Shown: in pieces, positions 1 through 15,078 of the stretch
Layout of the letters: each line of letters begins with the position of its first letter
How positions within the stretch are numbered: position 1 is the first letter of the stretch
Assembly: GCA_027579435.1 (NCBI GenBank)
Contig: JANBPK010001189.1
Span: 62,001 to 126,000 of the forward strand
Reading direction: 5' to 3'
Source: Candolleomyces eurysporus
Lineage: Eukaryota; Basidiomycota; Agaricomycetes; Agaricales; Psathyrellaceae
DNA: 64,000 nucleotides
Notes under the pieces: generated by a model
What the model was told of the DNA's origin: nothing
The model's database searches: none
What the model saw: only the letters and a program-made list of their open reading frames with translations
Program-made: the position numbers and the translations under genes

Positions 1-1384
1 CGGGGAATGGCCGACGAAATCAGACATGAACACGCTGATCCGTCACATTAAAGGATCCTTCGTTCTTGCATCAACTATTTTCAAATTCATCGTCCAACCT
101 CCAACGGAAGAGGACCCCTCGACGCCTATGGACCGCCTCCCACTCGCCCTCAAGGAGAATGGCCTCGATGGATTGTACGCTCGAACCCTCACCCGCTCGC
201 AGTATCTTCCCCATTTCCGCACCATTATCTCTACCTTGGCGCTCCTTGATGAACCACTCCCGATTGTTGGGATAGCGAACCTTCTTGGCATAGAACCCTT
301 CGAAGTCGTTCACGTCCTGCTGAACCTCCAAGCGATCGTTCATGTTCCCGGAACCGATGGTCAGGGCAACGTGACGCTATGCCATACGTCCCTTCGTGAC
401 TTCCTCACCGCCAAAAGTCGATCGGGAGGTTTCTTTGTGCCACCCTCATTCCATCTCCATCTTTCGTATTATTGCTTTGTGTCCATCTACGAGAAGAGCA
501 ATCGGCCTGCCCGTGTTTATCGAGGGGAGCATGTCCATGTCCATTGGCGGAGATTCGCCGAACCAGAAGCCTGCGACTTGATCAATGAGATCCAGTCATT
601 CAAGGCTCAGGCTAGCCAATCCCTGGCTGTGGTGAGAGCGCCCTATCACACTTTCCTCTGCAGCCTACTCTTCTACTCTCTCTCCCTGCCTAACTCCCAA
701 ATCTCTGTTGGTTTCTCATACCTACTCACCGAGTGCATCGAACAATTCGCGCTGGCTATGGAGTGTCCTGACCCCCGCATTAAGCTCTGGCTGGAAACTG
801 TGTTTCCCAGTGGCTTCGTTGCGTCGTATAGAGTGAAGGCAGATCAATTCACGGAGCACACATTCAAGGTGTTTCAACGCAATCTACAACGTGCATCAAA
901 CGCTATCCATGCCAATGTATTTTTTCGAATTCATCATTCCATCCCTTCATATAACTCAACTATCTCGTTAGTTTCCAGAAATTCTGGAACGTCACCCTCG
1001 CTCAACTGGAATGGAACGCGAATATACTATTGGGCAGGTGCGAGCACTTGATCCAAAGCTCCAAGTTTACCGTGATGATAATCATAGCTTCCAGGATCCC
1101 ATTTTCTTCCANTTTTTTATCAGGAAGGGAGATTTTTGGTGTAAGTCGTCGGATTCGATCCGGAAATGTCATCGCCGCTGAATAGTCTCTAAAAGGTGCT
1201 TCAATGGATCGTCGCTCGGGCTCAATTCGAGTGGGAAGAACTGAAGAACCCGCTGCGACCTCCTTTGAAGTTTTCTATTGTCTTCCGGGATTTTCGGGTC
1301 CAATTCAGGCTCGACCGACAGATGCCCCAGAATATGCATCGAACGGACGACAACAATAGTAGCGACGACAACTCAAGACTCTAA
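1..1384 (+). CDS. NACHT-type NTPase, copy 1 (5' part outside window)
   Basis: This is the 3' part of a STAND/NLR-like NTPase. The frame is already open at base 2. The visible residues match the segment after the NACHT core of the full copies at 2410 and 7529, including GSFVLASTIFKFIVQP, MDRLPLAL and CHTSLRDFL. The last motif is a conserved block in agaricomycete NACHT proteins. The P-loop lies upstream of the window. The main exon ends near 909 at a GT donor. A second exon (about 967-1029) and terminal exon(s) around 1120-1384, containing VARAQFEWEE, are inferred from alignment with the other copies. The exact terminal splicing is tentative. Fungal NACHT proteins act as cytosolic signalling switches, often in allorecognition and cell death; the ligand is unknown. 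It is the first member of a tandem array. Confidence 0.75.
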
Positions 1385-2409
1385 TCTTCTGATCCAGACT
1401 AACTGTATGCATGAACGGTACGTGTTCATTCCTCATGAGTCATAATTACTATTCAAATGTCGTCGTTCTCTCCAACAGCAAGGCGAAACGCTACCCGAGA
1501 ACGCACCACTCATCTCCAACATGATCGGCCGCCCGCATCGACGTCGGGCTCAGGTGTCCTCGCAGAAAAAGATTTTCACTGCGCTGCAGGTGGACGAGAT
1601 GGTTGGAGCATTCGAACTTGAAGCAATAGTTAGTGGGGGGTGCAGCCTGGAGATATTTAGACACATCCGAGGTTCGAATTAAGATTGTCCACCGTTCACG
1701 TCGAGTAAAGCAATATGCAAACAAACAGTTATCGGAACTATTTGGTAACGAATTGGGAATTGTATGGACGATGATAACATCGCGGGAAATTCATGACGAG
1801 ACGAATGGATGGTGTAGACAGGTCGATAGAGAAAAATTCTATCGGGAGTAGACGGTGCGAGACTGAGGTATCAAATAGCACCACACGCATTACAGAGAAT
1901 GTGTATACAGCTATCTCGAGGCCGGGTAGGCGAGTTGCTACTACACTTCACTATATTTCCAAAGTTGTTTCCCTCTCGGGTCTAGCACTCGAATCAAATT
2001 CAGCATGCCGATCGAAGCTTGTTCAACCTGTTGTGGGGTCTTGGCGGAGAGGAACTTCGAGGGCGGTTGCCAGGATCAGGACATCCTATCGTCCACTCGT
2101 TCCGAGTACGTTGATTTTTTTACTGAGAGCTGAGGGTCATCAACTTCAAAGTACTTCAATATTATTGTGGAACGCGGCGACCCGAATTGTTTGGATGGTA
2201 GGTGTGATCCAAACAACGCGTCTTCTTACTCGATGAGCTTCCTTGACAACACGCCGGATTCCGAGCTCGATATGTCTGTTGACATGGCTTTGCCTACTCA
2301 CGGGACAATCTTGAGTAATGGGTGTGGGGCAGTGCGAGCGCTCTTCCCAGGTTGCTCCATCGCTCTCCCCATCTTCCACCACTCGATACCTCATCGCAAC
2401 GCTTCTTGA
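1385..2409. other. Intergenic spacer between NACHT copies 1 and 2
   Basis: I see no convincing gene here. Parts of the spacer resemble the spacers downstream of the other NACHT copies. For example, the block near 2040-2105 resembles 10490-10565, and a block near 2277-2345, upstream of the copy 2 start, resembles 5826-5895 and 7389-7435. This shows that whole gene-plus-spacer units were duplicated. Confidence 0.6.
2187..2216. promoter_or_regulatory. Perfect 10-bp inverted repeat upstream of NACHT copy 2
   Basis: TTGTTTGGAT is followed by a 10-base spacer and its exact reverse complement ATCCAAACAA, about 190 bp upstream of the copy 2 start codon. A near-identical element lies upstream of the pseudogene copy (5492-5521). 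A dimeric regulator site or a cruciform is possible. The function is inferred only from conservation and position. Confidence 0.4.
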
Positions 2410-4710
2410 ATGCAAGTGGGAGACGCACCTCCGCGCTTCGAGGATCTCCCTGGAGCTCATGATGTCCAAATCCCGGGGCAGAAAATCATAACCTTTATCG
2501 CTGGAAATCGATACCTTTCGAACGAGAGAAAAGGTCAGTAAAACATCGAGAGCATTATATTTGCTAAAACCGTGCCTTCAGACCTCATTCTTCGACTTGA
2601 CCCAATTTACGATGCCTCTCACACTCGGAATCGAATAATATCTCCCCCCGACTCGGCATGCTTTCCTGGAACGAGGAAGGGTGTGATCCAGGGGATAACA
2701 TCCTGGGCCGACACCAGGATCGTCCTCAGCAAAACTCCGGTTGTGCACGTCTACTGGTGTCACGGATTCGCAGGAAGTGGCAAGTCAGCCATCTCACTGG
2801 AGATCGCAAAGATATACGCTGGCTCCGGGCGCTTGCTTGCAAGCTACTTCTTCTTCCGCAATGCAGGAGACAGGAGCGGGATGGACAGGTTTGCAGTGAC
2901 ATTGGCAGCTCAAATGGCGGCTTCGGTTCCTACCACCGCCTCTTTCATCAGAGCTGCTCTCAAGGCCGAGCCAGGCCTGATTACGCGGGGTGTTCCCTTG
3001 ACTATGCAGCTGGAGCGGTTGGTTTACGAACCGTTCCGAGCTGCTCTGAAACGAGGACTTATTGTCAAGGCTCTCCTCAAAGGGCCTTTCCTCATCGTCG
3101 TTGATGGACTCGACGAATGCGAGGACAGGCAAGGGGTAGTGGATTTCATTAACCATATGCTCGATTTCTTCAAAAGACATCCTTTCATCCCCCTCCGATT
3201 CTTCATCGCTAGTCGGGTGGAGCAACACATCCGTACTCGCTTGGAAAAAGACGGCGTTCTCTTAGGCGATCTCAACAGTCATTCGGCTGACGAAGACATC
3301 GAAATGTTCCTACGAGCATTGTTCCAGGGCGCAGCGGTCAACGACCACGTCATACAAGAATACGTTCGAGTGCACGGAGAATGGCCGGCGAAGCCAGACA
3401 TGGACACGTTGATCTCGCGCATCAAAAGATCCTTCGTTCTTGCTTCGACGATTTTCAAATTTATCATCCAACCTGCAACGGAAGAGGACCCCTCGACGCC
3501 TATGGACCGCCTCCCGCTTGCACTCGAGATGAATGGCCTCGATGGCCTGTACGCTCGAACGCTCGCCCGCTCGCAGCATCTCCCCCATTTCCGTAACATT
3601 ATCTCCACCATCGCCCTCCTAATGGAGCCGCTTCCAATTGTTGGGATAGCGAACCTTCTTGGCATAGAAGCTTTCGAAGTCGTTCACGTCCTGCTGAACC
3701 TGCAAGCGATTGTTCATGTTCCCGGAACTGACGAGCTGGGCAACGTGACGCTATGTCATACGTCCCTTCGTGACTTCCTCGTCAGCGAATCTCGATCGGG
3801 ATGTTTCTTTGTGCCACCCTCATTTCATCTCTATCTTTCATACTATTCCTTTTCCTCCATCTTCAAACGGAGCGACGGGTCTGCCCATGACCATAGTAAG
3901 CCGGATTTCCGTGCCCATTGGCAAGCGTTTGTCGATAGAAAAGGCCGCGAAGTCATCAATGGGATTGAGCAGTTCAAGGATCAGGCAGGCCAATCTCCCG
4001 ATATCAATCGACTACCCTATCACGCTTTCCTCTGTTTTATGTTTTTTCACTCCCTCTGCCTGGAGCGCCTCCAAATCTCGGTTGGTTATTCGTACCTACT
4101 GACCGAGTGTGTGGAACAGTTGGCGCTGGCCTCAGAATGTCCTGATCGCCCCGACATTACCAGACTCTGGCTGGATAAACGGCTGACCGATTACTGGATT
4201 GGGCTGGATCTTAAGATATGTCAACTCACTGAGACCACCTGTGAATCGTTACAACGCAGTCTACAACGTGCATCGACCGCTATCCATGCCAAGGTACTTC
4301 TTTTCTGAATTTCACTCTTCCATTATTTCATCTAACTGAAAACACCGCCTCTCTAGTTTCCAGATATTCCAGGCCATCGCCCTCGCTCAACTGGAATGGA
4401 AAACGAGTATGTTATGGAGGTAAGAGCACTTGACCCAAAGCTCAGCCCTACCATGATGATAACCCTGGCCTCCAGTGNTTTTTTGTCAGGCAGAGATATT
4501 TTCGAGGTAAGTCGTCGGTCTTCAACTCTGGAAGAGTTAAAGGCATTGAACAGCCTTTCAAAGGCGCTAGAATGGATGGTGGCCCGTGCTCAATCTGAGT
4601 GGGAAGATTCGAAGAGGATACTACGACCTCCGTTGAAGTTTTCCATTGACTATGTGCAACCGGCTTTTCGGCTCATGCTGGCACCTGGGGTACCCGCCTG
4701 GGTCTTCTAG
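2410..4710 (+). CDS. NACHT-type NTPase, copy 2 (full-length member)
   Basis: This is a STAND ATPase of the agaricomycete NLR-like class. A first exon at 2410-2533 (start ATG at 2410) splices to a large exon at 2582-4293, and the phases match exactly. A third exon is at 4357-4419, and a terminal region extends to 4710. The Walker A motif is GFAGSGKSAIS, the Walker B motif is FLIVVDGLDECED, and the later block is LCHTSLRDFL. No WD40, ankyrin or TPR repeats follow; the C-terminus is short and contains GRDIFEVSRR and VARAQSEWED, as in the sister copies. The protein is expected to oligomerise on nucleotide exchange, like other NACHT proteins. Exons 1-3 are well supported. The join to the terminal region at about 4490 is uncertain, and an N (4478) sits in that intron. 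Confidence 0.82.
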
Positions 4711-5965
4711 TGGGGTAATTCGACACGACACCCATCCCCCTCGGGCCCAGGGTCTTTCAGGAGAGAGCCCACTCCCCGCCGTAGATAGATGTGAGGGTCC
4801 GTGATCATTCGAGGTCGAAGCGGTAGATATATCGTCACTTTTGAAAGGCAGATACAGCCCGATTGTGTATGTATCAACATTCGCAGGGATTTGAGTAAGG
4901 TTTTACCGTTCACATCGAATGCAGCCAGGAAAGGACTTGTCTGAGCTTCGGATCCAGTGACATGCTCGAAATCATGCTAGTTCAGCGATCGTACAGGCAG
5001 CACGATAATAGAGGGGCCAAACACACACTACTGGAAATTCGTGACAAGGTGAATTAATGGCGTTCGTTGTAGGACAGGGGAAGTAGACTGAACCAGTAGT
5101 GAAGATAACACCGGGGAACAGGCGGTGGTCCCAACGGCTGGATATTCGTCTTGGGAGATTATAGTCTTCGCCAATCCGATTGGCGGACGCAGACTTCTCG
5201 ATACTCATAATTGTCACTGCATCTCTTGAGCTTTGGATGTGTGTAAATACTACCCATAGAGCGCATGGTTGAATGCAGGTCTCCGAGCCGCAGGGCCAAG
5301 GGTAAGCGCTAAGCCTGTACTTTGCGGATGAAGAATTTCACGGTCAGTCGTTGGGCCCACCGGGCCATGATATCCACTCGTTGCGGCTATCTTAAAAATT
5401 TCATCGAGTTCTCGAGGATTTGAGGGTTCTCGGTAGTATATAGTACAGTACTGAAGTCAAATCGGAAAAAATCATCATTTGCTCACCCCAATTGTTTGGA
5501 TAAAACGCGTGATCCAGACAACGCGTCCTCAACGACGAGGAGTATCTCGAGTTTATCAACTCTCAATCTTCCTTGTCGACGTCCCCGGTGTCGTTAGCTA
5601 TGGACGCCCATTCACGATTTTTAACTTCCTGGCACACTCGCTCTCCATCCAGCACATTCAGTATCCTCATTAGGCTGGTATTGGCGTGCTCGACGCAGCG
5701 TCGACGCCATCCGTTAAGGGCTGGCCTCAGCCGGATCAAGGCTTTTACGATCCTCGTTACAATCGTATCTCTCACATAACTCTATGTGGCTATAGTATAT
5801 TGAAACTCGATTCGTCTTCCTTTGACAGGTTGGCATGGCTTTGCCTGCTCACGGGACAGTCCTCGTGTTGCATGCCACCCGAGCGCTCTTCCTTCCCTTC
5901 TCTCCATCCCTCTCACCCTCGCCCATCATCTGTACTGTTTGGCACCTTACCCCAACGCCTCTTGA
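4711..5965. other. Intergenic spacer with duplicated blocks
   Basis: No gene is recognised. The part near 5035-5215 is similar to 10195-10385 downstream of copy 3; both contain a block like TCGCCAATCCGA followed by GCAGACTTCTCG. The part near 5486-5530 is similar to 2182-2225. These are decayed copies of the array's spacer. Confidence 0.55.
5492..5521. promoter_or_regulatory. Second copy of the 10-bp inverted repeat
   Basis: TTGTTTGGAT is followed by a 10-base spacer and ATCCAGACAA, which has one mismatch to a perfect palindrome. It lies about 445 bp upstream of the pseudogene start. The spacer bases differ from the copy at 2187 while the arms are kept, which suggests that the arms matter. 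Confidence 0.35.
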
Positions 5966-6840
5966 ATGGCAAATAAATCCGACGCCTCTCTGCATTTCGA
6001 GAACTTCTCTGTGCTCGTGGTGTCCAAACCGAGCAACAAATCGTTACCTTTATTGCTGGAAATCAATGTGTTTCGAATGGGAGGAAAGGTCTGTAATTGT
6101 TCTAGATCGTGTCTATGCCTGCTAAGGCGCGCCTTTAAGCCTCCGAATTCTTCAGCTTAACCCAATCTTCGATGACTCTCACACTCGAGATCGAAGAAAG
6201 TTTGCTCCCGACTCGGCATGCAAAACTAGAACGAGGAAGGATGTGATCCAGGGAATAACATCTGGGTTGACACCGAGATTGTACTTGGCGAAACTCCAGT
6301 TGTTCGCGTCTACTGGCTTCATGGATTACCAGGAAGTGGCAAATCTGCTATCTTGCTGGAGATCGCGAAAATATACGCTGGCTCCGGGCGCTTGCTTGCA
6401 AGCTACTTCTTCTTTTGCAATGCCGGGAACAGGTGCCAGATGAACAGGTTCGCGGCGAGATTGGTGGCTCAAATGGCGGGGGCAGTCCTGGCCACCGCCT
6501 CGTTCATCGAAGCTGCCCTAGGCGCCGAGCTCGACTTGCTCACACAGGGTGTTTCTTTGACAGTGCAGCTGGTGCGGTTGATTTACGAACCGTTCCAAGC
6601 CCCTCTGGAACTGGGACTGGTTGAATGCTGGAAGTGTTAAAGCCATTGAATAGCTCTCAAAAGGTGCTGGAATAGGTAGTGACTCGTACTCAAATCGAAT
6701 GGGAAGAATCAATGGAAACACCGCGGCCTCCCTTGCAGCTTGTCGCTCTCCAGGAAATCCGGTTCAGATTCAGGCTCAAGAGACACAATCTACGTTGGAC
6801 GGACGACAACAATAGAAGCGATGAATGGTACGATTTACCC
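5966..6840 (+). pseudogene. NACHT NTPase pseudogene with internal deletion
   Basis: The 5' part aligns with copies 2 and 3: the start region, then the P-loop region near 6320-6360, then the segment ending in a block like VRLIYEPFQAPLELG. It is broken by frameshifts, for example between the first exon and the P-loop region. Right after that block, at about 6617-6622, the sequence jumps to the C-terminal region of the sister genes (compare 9628 onward). About 1.4 kb is missing, including Walker B and everything downstream. Stops follow, and the tail resembles the copy 3 tail. It cannot make a working NACHT protein. Confidence 0.8.
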
Positions 6841-7528
6841 TTCACATGAGTCAGAAAGGGAGTTCACATGTCATATATACTTCTCACTAACAGCGATGCC
6901 ACTGAGGTTCAAACCCCTTGTCTTCCGCATCGACATGGGGCTCAGGGTCCTCCTATCGCAGGAACCCCTGCCGCAAGTGGATGGGACCAATCGAGCATTC
7001 GAACTCGAAGCAATATTCATCAGACAAGGCGCTGAATGAAAAAATGGATCTATCTTGGTCGGGGGATGGCACAGGACGCTCAGTTAGTGTGTATGTTCTG
7101 GGTGTGTATGGAGCAGGTTTGAGGAGAAAAGCAGATGAGTGCGTCGCGGAAAGGCAGGGAGACATGCAGCGATTCCGAGGCTGGCCAAAGCCCGGGGAGG
7201 GGTCTTCCATTGACACGACGGAGGAAGATGGGCGAGCAGAGTCGAAGCAGAGTCGCTCGGTTGCCCAATCTTCATCAAGCGCCTTCAGCATGCNTTTTGA
7301 AGCCGGCATTGACCGACTGCTGGGTTGCACTCGCATCTCTTGCCTCATGTAGCCATATTGTATTAAAACCCTAGGTGTTTTGCTGTGACATGTTGACATG
7401 GTTTTGTCTACTCATGCGACGGTCCTCGTGTTGCATGCGGGGCAGCACAGGCGCTTCTCCTTGCCTTTTCCACCTCCCCCCCTGCACATCTTCCACCTTC
7501 TTCAATATCTCACCGCAAAGCTTGTTGA
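6841..7528. other. Spacer upstream of NACHT copy 3
   Basis: No gene is recognised. An N sits at 7294. The stretch at about 7389-7460 matches the upstream blocks of copy 2 and of the pseudogene and probably belongs to the shared promoter region. Confidence 0.5.
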
Positions 7529-9859
7529 ATGGCGGATGCACCCTTCCGCTTCGAGAGCTTCTCTGGGTCTCAGGGTGCTCACGTGGAACAACTCACCTTT
7601 AACCTTATCGCTGGAAATCAGTACCTTTCGAACGGGAGAAAAAGTCGGTNAAAAATATTGAGAGCATGCCTATCGTTGCTGAAGCAGTGCCTCTAGACCT
7701 CATTCTCCAGCTTAACCCAATCTTCCATGCCTCTCACACTCGAGATCGAACAAAGTCTCCCCCCCGACTCGGCATGCTTTCCTGGAACGAGGAAGGGTGT
7801 GATTCAGGGAATAACATCCTGGGCCGACACCAGGACCGTTCTCAGCAAAACGCCGGTCATGCACGTCTACTGGTTTCACGGATTTGCAGGAAGTGGCAAG
7901 TCCGCTGTCTCTCTGGAGATTGCGAAGATATACGCTGGCTCCGGGCGCTTGCTTGCAAGCTACTTCTTCTTCCGCAATGCAGGAGACAGGAGCCGGATGC
8001 ACAGGTTTGCGGCGACGTTGGCAGCTCAAATGGTGGCTGCGGTGCCCGCCACTGCCTCGTTCATTAAAGCTGCTTTACAGGATAACCCAGGCTTGCTAGC
8101 TCAGGGTGCTTCCTTGACCATGCAGCTGGAGCGATTGGTTTACGAACCGTTTCAAGCTGCTCTAAAGCGAGGGCTTGCTATTAAGGGCCTTTTCAAAGGG
8201 CCTTTCCTCATCGTCATTGACGGACTCGATGAATGCGAGGACAAGCACGGGGTAGCGACTTTCATTGATCATTTCCTCGATTTCTTCCGACGACACCCTT
8301 CCATTCCCCTCCGATTTCTCATCACTAGTCGAGTGGAGGAACACATCCGTACTCGCCTAGAAAATGGCGCTGTTCTGTTAGGCAATCTCAACAGTCACTC
8401 GGCTGACGAAGACATCGAAATGTTCTTACAAGCATCATTTCGAGACGCAGCGACTAACGACCGCGTCATCCAAACATACGTCCAAGCACACGGGGAGTGG
8501 CCGACGAAGCCAGACATGAATAAGTTGGTCCAGCACATCAAAGGATCCTTTGTCCTTGCGTCAACGATTTTCAAATTCATTGTCCAACCTGCAACGGAAG
8601 AGGATCCCTTGACGCCTATGGACCGTCTCCCACTCGCCGAGATGAATGGCCTCGATAGCCTGTACGCTCAAACGCTCGCCCGTTCCCAACACCTCCCTCA
8701 TTTCCGTAACATCATCGCCACCGTCGCGCTCCTGCGGAGATCACTCCCGATAATTGGGATAGCGAAGCTTCTTGGAATAGAAGCTTTCGAGGTCGTTCAC
8801 GTCCTGCTGAACCTTCAAGCGATTATTCATGTCCCTGGAACTGACGAGGAGGGCAAGGTGACGCTATGTCATACGTCCCTTCGTGACTTCCTCACCACCG
8901 AAAGTCGATCAGGGTGCTTCTTTGTGCCACCCTCGTTTCATCTTCATCTGTCGTACTATTGCTTCGCCTCTATCTACGACAAGAGTGCTGAAATTACCCA
9001 CCATTATGCAGAGCGGCATATCCATGCCCATTGGCGCAGATTCCCTGAACTAAAAGCCTGCGACTTGATCAATGAGATTGGTCTGTTCAAGGCTCAGGCT
9101 TGCCAATCTCCGTTGGTCAAGAGACCGCTTTATCACGCTTTCCTCTGCAGCCTGTCCTTCTACTCCCTCTCCCTGGCCAACTCCCGAAACTCGGTTTGTT
9201 TGTCGTATCTACTCACCGAGTGTATCGAACAATTGGCACTGGCCGTGGAATGTCCTGACCATCGCATTAGACTCTGGCTTCAAAGTCGGTTGCACATCAC
9301 CCTTTTTCCTTTGCTGAAAGAGGGTACAGATCAATTCACTGAGCAAACGTACGTGGCGCTACAACACAACGTACAACGTGCATCGAACGCCATCCATGCC
9401 AATGTATCTTGTCTCGAATTTCATTCTTCCATTGTTTTAAATAGCTGAAACACCTCGTTAGTTCCCAGAAATTTTAGAACAATCTCGTCGCTCAACTGGT
9501 GTGGAAAGTGAGCATACCATTGGGGAGGTACGAGCACTCAATCCAGAGCTCCAGGATCACCATGATAATAATTATAACTTTCAGCTTTTTTTTTACAGGC
9601 CGAGATATTTTTGGTGTGAGTCGCCGACTGTTGAATGTTGAGGATGCCAAAACTGAATGGCCCTCAAAAGGTACTGGAATGGACAGTGGCTCGTGCTCGG
9701 ATTGAGTGGGAAGAATTGAGGAGAACACCACGTCCTCCGTTGAAGCTTGTCATTGTCTCCCGGAATTTCAGATTCAAATTCAGGTTCAAGCAACCGGTTT
9801 TGCGTCGGCGGGACAGCAGCAATAGTAACAATGAACGGTATGATTTCCCCTCCACATAA
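7529..9859 (+). CDS. NACHT-type NTPase, copy 3 (apparent frameshift near the N-terminus)
   Basis: This is a third STAND NTPase of the array. A first exon starting at ATG 7529 resembles exon 1 of copy 2. The second exon begins after an acceptor at 7696 and runs to about 9402; short tail exons reach about 9859. The Walker A motif is GFAGSGKSAVS and the Walker B motif is FLIVIDGLDECED. CHTSLRDFL is present, and the tail carries VARARIEWEE. The run of C at 7759-7765 has seven bases where copy 2 has six, which shifts the frame between the N-terminus and the NACHT domain. This could be a true mutation or a homopolymer miscall; an N nearby (7650) shows the region was hard to read. If real, translation from a later ATG (7727) would still give an intact P-loop protein. 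Confidence 0.75.
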
Positions 9860-12997
<3,138 letters not shown>

Positions 12998-14357
12998 TCG
13001 AACGAACGTTGATAAGGGTAATCGCTCCTTGCCTACATTCGCTTACGACTATCATGTAGAATACTCCGGGCATTTGTACATATATTTCATTCCAATTCTG
13101 TAGTAATTCATTTGACAATAAGTAGCACAAGGCATATTGCGGCTCCTCATCGGGATTTGTGTAATTGTCAACGGGAGTCCGTATTAGGTTCTCCGACCCA
13201 ATGATACGCCTCCGATCTTTCAAGAAGCACCTTGTCATTCATCGATAATGCCTTGTTCTTCTACATAGGAAATATGTCCTATCTCACTCTAGCTCTAGGC
13301 GCTTCCTGCACGCGGTTGATGGCAAAGCTTCAGCTGAACTGAAGAGCCGATGTCCCGATGACGTCTCAGTTGCCCAAGATCTATCGCAACTCTCAGGTTC
13401 TGGCCAGAAACAGCAGCGATTCAGATACTCGAGATGCTCTGTGCTTGCTGCGGGTCCATCCACGCCCCCGATACTTGCGGGTGGCCCGGCCGTACTGCTC
13501 AGAGATGGCATCTTGATGTGGTCCTGTTTGAAACAGAAGGTTAAGGTAGCCATGGGTCGGCAAATGGACTTAGTGAGTCGGCAATTGCAGCCGCGGTAAC
13601 ATGCCGGCACCTTCGGAAAAAAACATAGTTTCCCAACCTTTCCATTCCAACCCAACCGTCCAACCGAACATAGGTCGTTCTCTGTAGAAAACGAGGCTAC
13701 CTGTGCTTCCTGGCGCTACTTTTGACGTCGCCAATGAGTCCTTCCAATGCAGATTCCTTCTCCGATTGTCGACCTACGTCCCGGCTCCCGGATAGCCATA
13801 ACCGACAGCGACGTCTGGGCGCTCGCCCTCCGCTTTCGTCCGGCCCAAGTCCTTTGTCCACAACACTTTTCTTCGACCTTCTTTCTGCTTATCTAAAGTC
13901 TTTATCAAGCTTATAAAACAAGATATTGGCCTGAGTCACTGAAACCTCTACGACGAGAGTTTGCGAAACGGATATCTTGCCTACACAGCCTACCGTTACT
14001 ACCGTACCTGGGCCTGCGAGCCCCACATTCAGCAATGACCCAACTCTGGACAAGCCTCCCGAAAGATCACGATGGATCTGCAATAATAGGTCCTTCGACA
14101 TCAAAACCAAATCACTAACTTGCGACACCAATGTACTACTGGCACTTATGTACGCACCCCTTGCCCGAGACACCCTCGGGTAGTAGACGCGTCTTCAAAT
14201 TCCATGTAGCGCTTAATCGCGTATACATATATATACTGGAACATTGAACCGACGGAAATCAACTTCCTCAGCCCGCTCTCGAGTACTGCAAAAGCTACTC
14301 TACTCAGCTTTCTTCGTCAACAGCAGTTTGCTCATCATCCAGTACGCGGCTTTCGAC
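12998..14357. other. Intergenic region between UBC4 and the DUF6593 gene
   Basis: There are short open frames on both strands but none with recognisable protein features. The last 400 bp are rich in short pyrimidine runs and include an alternating CATATATATAC stretch near 14226, about 130 bp before the next start. This is a possible promoter element. Confidence 0.45.
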
Positions 14358-15078
14358 ATGTTCTACAACCACCCCTTCGAAGCTTGGTCTCAAGCCTCCG
14401 GCTCCGCCCAATCTCAAGGACCTTCTGTTTTCGGTGCACTCCCATACCCAGCGGACCCATCGACAATGACCTCGTTCTTTTTCACCTCCTACAACCCCAA
14501 CATCTTCAATTGCACAGTCGTCGGGCCAAAGGCGCAGCCATGCTATCAGATTGTCACCGATGACCAAATGCCCGGATACACCGTGGTCAAGGACATGGAG
14601 GGAAAGAATGTCTCCCTAATTGAATGGCAGAAGCAGCCGTTTATCGAGATACGAGGCATGGTATCGAAGCAGGCCATCGGAACCTGGCTTCGGCTCTCAC
14701 CTAACAAAGAGTACGTATCCTTCACTTTTTTCCATTGGAAATCACTTCCTTGGCAGATGGACTCAATCATCCTTTTCATCATTTTTAGCTCTCGGGCAAT
14801 GGAGGTACGCGGCATGAAGTATATGTGGGTACCTAAGGAGAAGACAATCAACGTGAGTGAGATGAGTTGGCTCGTACCTCTCTGAATAGTTTTTCTGATA
14901 AACGTTCTCCATTCAGCTGTACGCCGCTACCTCCGGAAACCCCAAATTCGTCGCTCGAATTAACCGCTCGAACGGTGCTATAGTTCTGGACTTTACCCCA
15001 GAAGCTATGCAATTAGGGCTTCTGGAGCCGGTCATTACCGCCTGCCTTCTCATGCAGTGTGGCCGCAACATCGACTAA
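14358..15078 (+). CDS. DUF6593 family protein
   Basis: This belongs to the DUF6593 family, which is widespread and multi-copy in agaricomycetes and has no known biochemical function. Exons are 14358-14710, 14789-14852 and 14917-15078, giving 192 aa with consistent phases. The start is chosen because the segment beginning MFYNHPFEAW and running through SVFGALPYP resembles N-termini I know from this family. Further family-like blocks are ALIEWQ-like VSLIEWQKQPFIEIRG, MEVRGMKYMW, and a C-terminus ending LMQCGRNID. There is no signal peptide or membrane segment, so it is probably intracellular. A second, divergent member lies at 52728 on the other strand. An N (15084) follows the stop and does not touch the CDS. 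Confidence 0.8.

Noticed and set aside
14244..14357. Extra N-terminal hydrophobic segment for the DUF6593 gene
   Set aside because: The family-like N-terminus begins at MFYNHPFEAW. The upstream bases look like leader sequence.
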